A stretch of 5,819 bases of DNA from Candidatus Gastranaerophilales bacterium (GTDB lineage Bacteria; Cyanobacteriota; Vampirovibrionia; Gastranaerophilales; Gastranaerophilaceae), in contig CANQOM010000105.1 in assembly GCA_947625445.1 (NCBI GenBank), positions 1-5,819 of the forward strand, read 5' to 3'. Below the pieces are notes generated by a model that saw only the letters and a list, made by a program, of their open reading frames with translations, searched no databases and was not told the DNA's origin. This document shows positions 4,836-5,819 of this stretch, in pieces. Within the stretch, counting starts at the first letter, position 1; every line of letters starts with the position of its first letter. Both the position numbers and the translations under genes were made by a program.

Positions 4836-5471
4836 TTATACAAGTGCTTTTGATTGTGTTTTTTCTTCTGAATCAGTAAAACTTAAGAATAATAATTTAA
4901 TAAGTTGGAAATCGTCTTCATATCTTTTTACTGTAGATTGGAATAAGTTATAAAGTATAACTGCAACAATAGCAACACCTAACCCGAAGGCAGTAGCAAT
5001 AAGAGCAGAACCTATACCCATTGCAACCGCTGCAGATTGATTTCCTTGTGATGCTAAATCTTGGAATGTATACAATATTCTGACAACTGTTCCGAATAAA
5101 CCTAAGAACGGACAAACACCGCCTATTGTTCCTAATATTGTTAAATATTTTTCAAGTTTTCTTGTTGCTAAGTTTGCAGAAATATCAAAAGAACGTGAAA
5201 ATCCTATTTTTTGTTCTGAGAATATTCTCACTGCTTCTTCAGCTACTTCACCTATAACTCCGCCGAGTTGGATACTTAAATTTTTTGCTGCATCAAGTCT
5301 GTTGTTAACTAATTCTGTTTTTAATGCTCTTATAAATCGAACAACATCTCTTCTGTTTTTGTTATAAAAACTAAATCGGTTTATAGCCACTGCTACTGTT
5401 AAAATTGAGCATAACAAGATAGGCAACAATACCGGCCAATCCATTTTAATTGAATGTAAAAGTAATTCCAT
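4836..5471 (-). CDS. exbB: ExbB/TolQ/MotA-family proton channel protein
   Basis: A 211-residue inner-membrane protein with the three-helix ExbB/TolQ layout: helix 1 about residues 11-31 (WPVLLPILLCSILTVAVAI), a cytoplasmic loop 33-105, helix 2 about 108-136 with GGVCPFLGLFGTVV, helix 3 about 147-178 with SALIATAFGLGVAIVAVILYN, and a short cytoplasmic tail. Thr128 and Thr160 match the conserved pore threonines of TolQ (Thr145 and Thr178 in E. coli). Two features differ from E. coli ExbB and TolQ: Ser155 replaces the helix-3 glutamate (IAEAL becomes IGSAL), and Val169 replaces the proline of AIPA. It should form the proton channel around ExbD dimers. The start is fixed by AGAGG at 5485-5481, 9 nt upstream of the ATG. 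It lies 33 bp after tonB and 11 bp before the first exbD, in one operon. Confidence 0.92.
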   Translation of the reverse strand: MELLLHSIKMDWPVLLPILLCSILTVAVAINRFSFYNKNRRDVVRFIRALKTELVNNRLDAAKNLSIQLGGVIGEVAEEAVRIFSEQKIGFSRSFDISANLATRKLEKYLTILGTIGGVCPFLGLFGTVVRILYTFQDLASQGNQSAAVAMGIGSALIATAFGLGVAIVAVILYNLFQSTVKRYEDDFQLIKLLFLSFTDSEEKTQSKALV

Positions 5472-5504
5472 AATTTATTTCCTCTTTTCTTATAATATTA
5501 TTTC

Positions 5505-5819
5505 TTATCCTGATACTCCGAATACGTTATAATCAAATGTAAACTGAATATCTACGCTTTTACCTTTGAATTCAGGAGGTAAAGGTCTGAAAGGAGCAGT
5601 TAATTTTACTGCATCAATTGCTGCTTTATCCGCTGCAGGAAGACCTGAAGACTTATGAATACTAACATTTAAGAGTCTTCCGTCTCTAGCGATTGAGAAT
5701 AAAAGTATAACACGTTTACTTTCATTACCTTTAGGCGGATCCCAGTTCATTTTTATACGTCTTTGTAAATCTTTCATGTAAGGTCCGAAATCAGGTTCTT
5801 TAATGGCATCAATACCCGG
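5505..5819 (-). CDS. tonB: TonB-family energy transducer, C-terminal part (5' end beyond the window)
   Basis: The reading frame stays open to the window edge, giving 104 residues. A Met at 5777 is internal, because the 14 upstream codons (PGIDAIKEPDFGPY) belong to the same conserved block as the following MKDLQRRIKMNWDPPKG. The domain is a standard TonB C-terminal fold: PDFGPYMKDLQRRIKMNW, then SKRVILLFSIARDGRLLNVSI, SSGLPAADKAAIDAV, PFRPLPPEFKG and SVDIQFTFDYNVFG at the end. TonB spans the inner membrane and periplasm and passes proton-motive energy from ExbB/ExbD to outer-membrane receptors; this C-terminal domain contacts the receptor's TonB box. The membrane anchor and proline-rich linker must lie beyond 5819. 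The exbB gene follows 33 bp downstream, supporting the assignment. No receptor gene is present to show what is transported. Confidence 0.9.
   Translation of the reverse strand, partial: PGIDAIKEPDFGPYMKDLQRRIKMNWDPPKGNESKRVILLFSIARDGRLLNVSIHKSSGLPAADKAAIDAVKLTAPFRPLPPEFKGKSVDIQFTFDYNVFGVSG

Noticed and set aside
5505..5777. A complete 90-residue TonB-like gene starting at the ATG at 5777
   Set aside because: The frame is open upstream to 5819 and those codons encode PDFGPY, part of the conserved TonB C-terminal block. The Met is internal and the gene is cut by the window edge.
3916..5819. A Tol-Pal system instead of TonB-Exb
   Set aside because: No TolB, Pal or TolA-type neighbour is visible, and the first gene has a clear TonB C-terminal domain. 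TolQ/TolR likeness of the motor genes is expected because the families are homologous.

Overview
The window is AT-rich (by eye about 30% GC), with genes packed on both strands. It best fits a host-associated, anaerobic, diderm bacterium of the non-photosynthetic cyanobacterial sister group (Melainabacteria/Vampirovibrionia, order Gastranaerophilales). The reasons are a cyanobacteria/Firmicutes-type PDZ-radical SAM-DUF512 protein, a TatD-linked radical SAM protein typical of anaerobes, a TonB/ExbB/ExbD system implying an outer membrane, and a hypothetical protein whose N-terminus (MKINSVNS...SFG) resembles one I associate with that lineage. This assignment is inference, with no marker gene to confirm it.

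Layout. Positions 1-677 (minus strand) hold a small radical SAM protein, followed 20 bp downstream by the first 11 codons of another gene that leaves the window. Positions 678-853 are a very AT-rich divergent intergenic region with a perfect 8-bp inverted repeat. Positions 854-1132 (plus) encode a 92-residue protein I do not recognise. Positions 1133-1404 are non-coding: a visibly GC-richer stretch starting with a terminator-like hairpin, containing short internal repeats, and followed by a clean intrinsic terminator. Positions 1405-3205 (plus) are a two-gene unit, a PadR-family regulator followed after 4 bp by the DUF512 radical SAM protein. Positions 3317-3919 (plus) encode an unrecognised 200-residue lysine-rich protein.

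Positions 3916-5819 (minus) are a TonB-type energy transduction operon, read in the order tonB (5' end outside the window), exbB, exbD copy 1, exbD copy 2. Its last stop codon overlaps the stop codon of the convergent 200-residue gene.

The exb genes should form an inner-membrane proton-driven motor, with TonB passing energy to the outer membrane; no receptor lies in the window. The PadR and DUF512 genes probably share a transcript, but their substrate or signal cannot be read from sequence. I see no mobile element, CRISPR array, tRNA or rRNA. No complete new system is evident. The best leads are the tandem exbD pair with an identical transmembrane block, the repeat-like intergenic element, the PadR-DUF512 pair with a repeat over its start codon, and the two orphan proteins.
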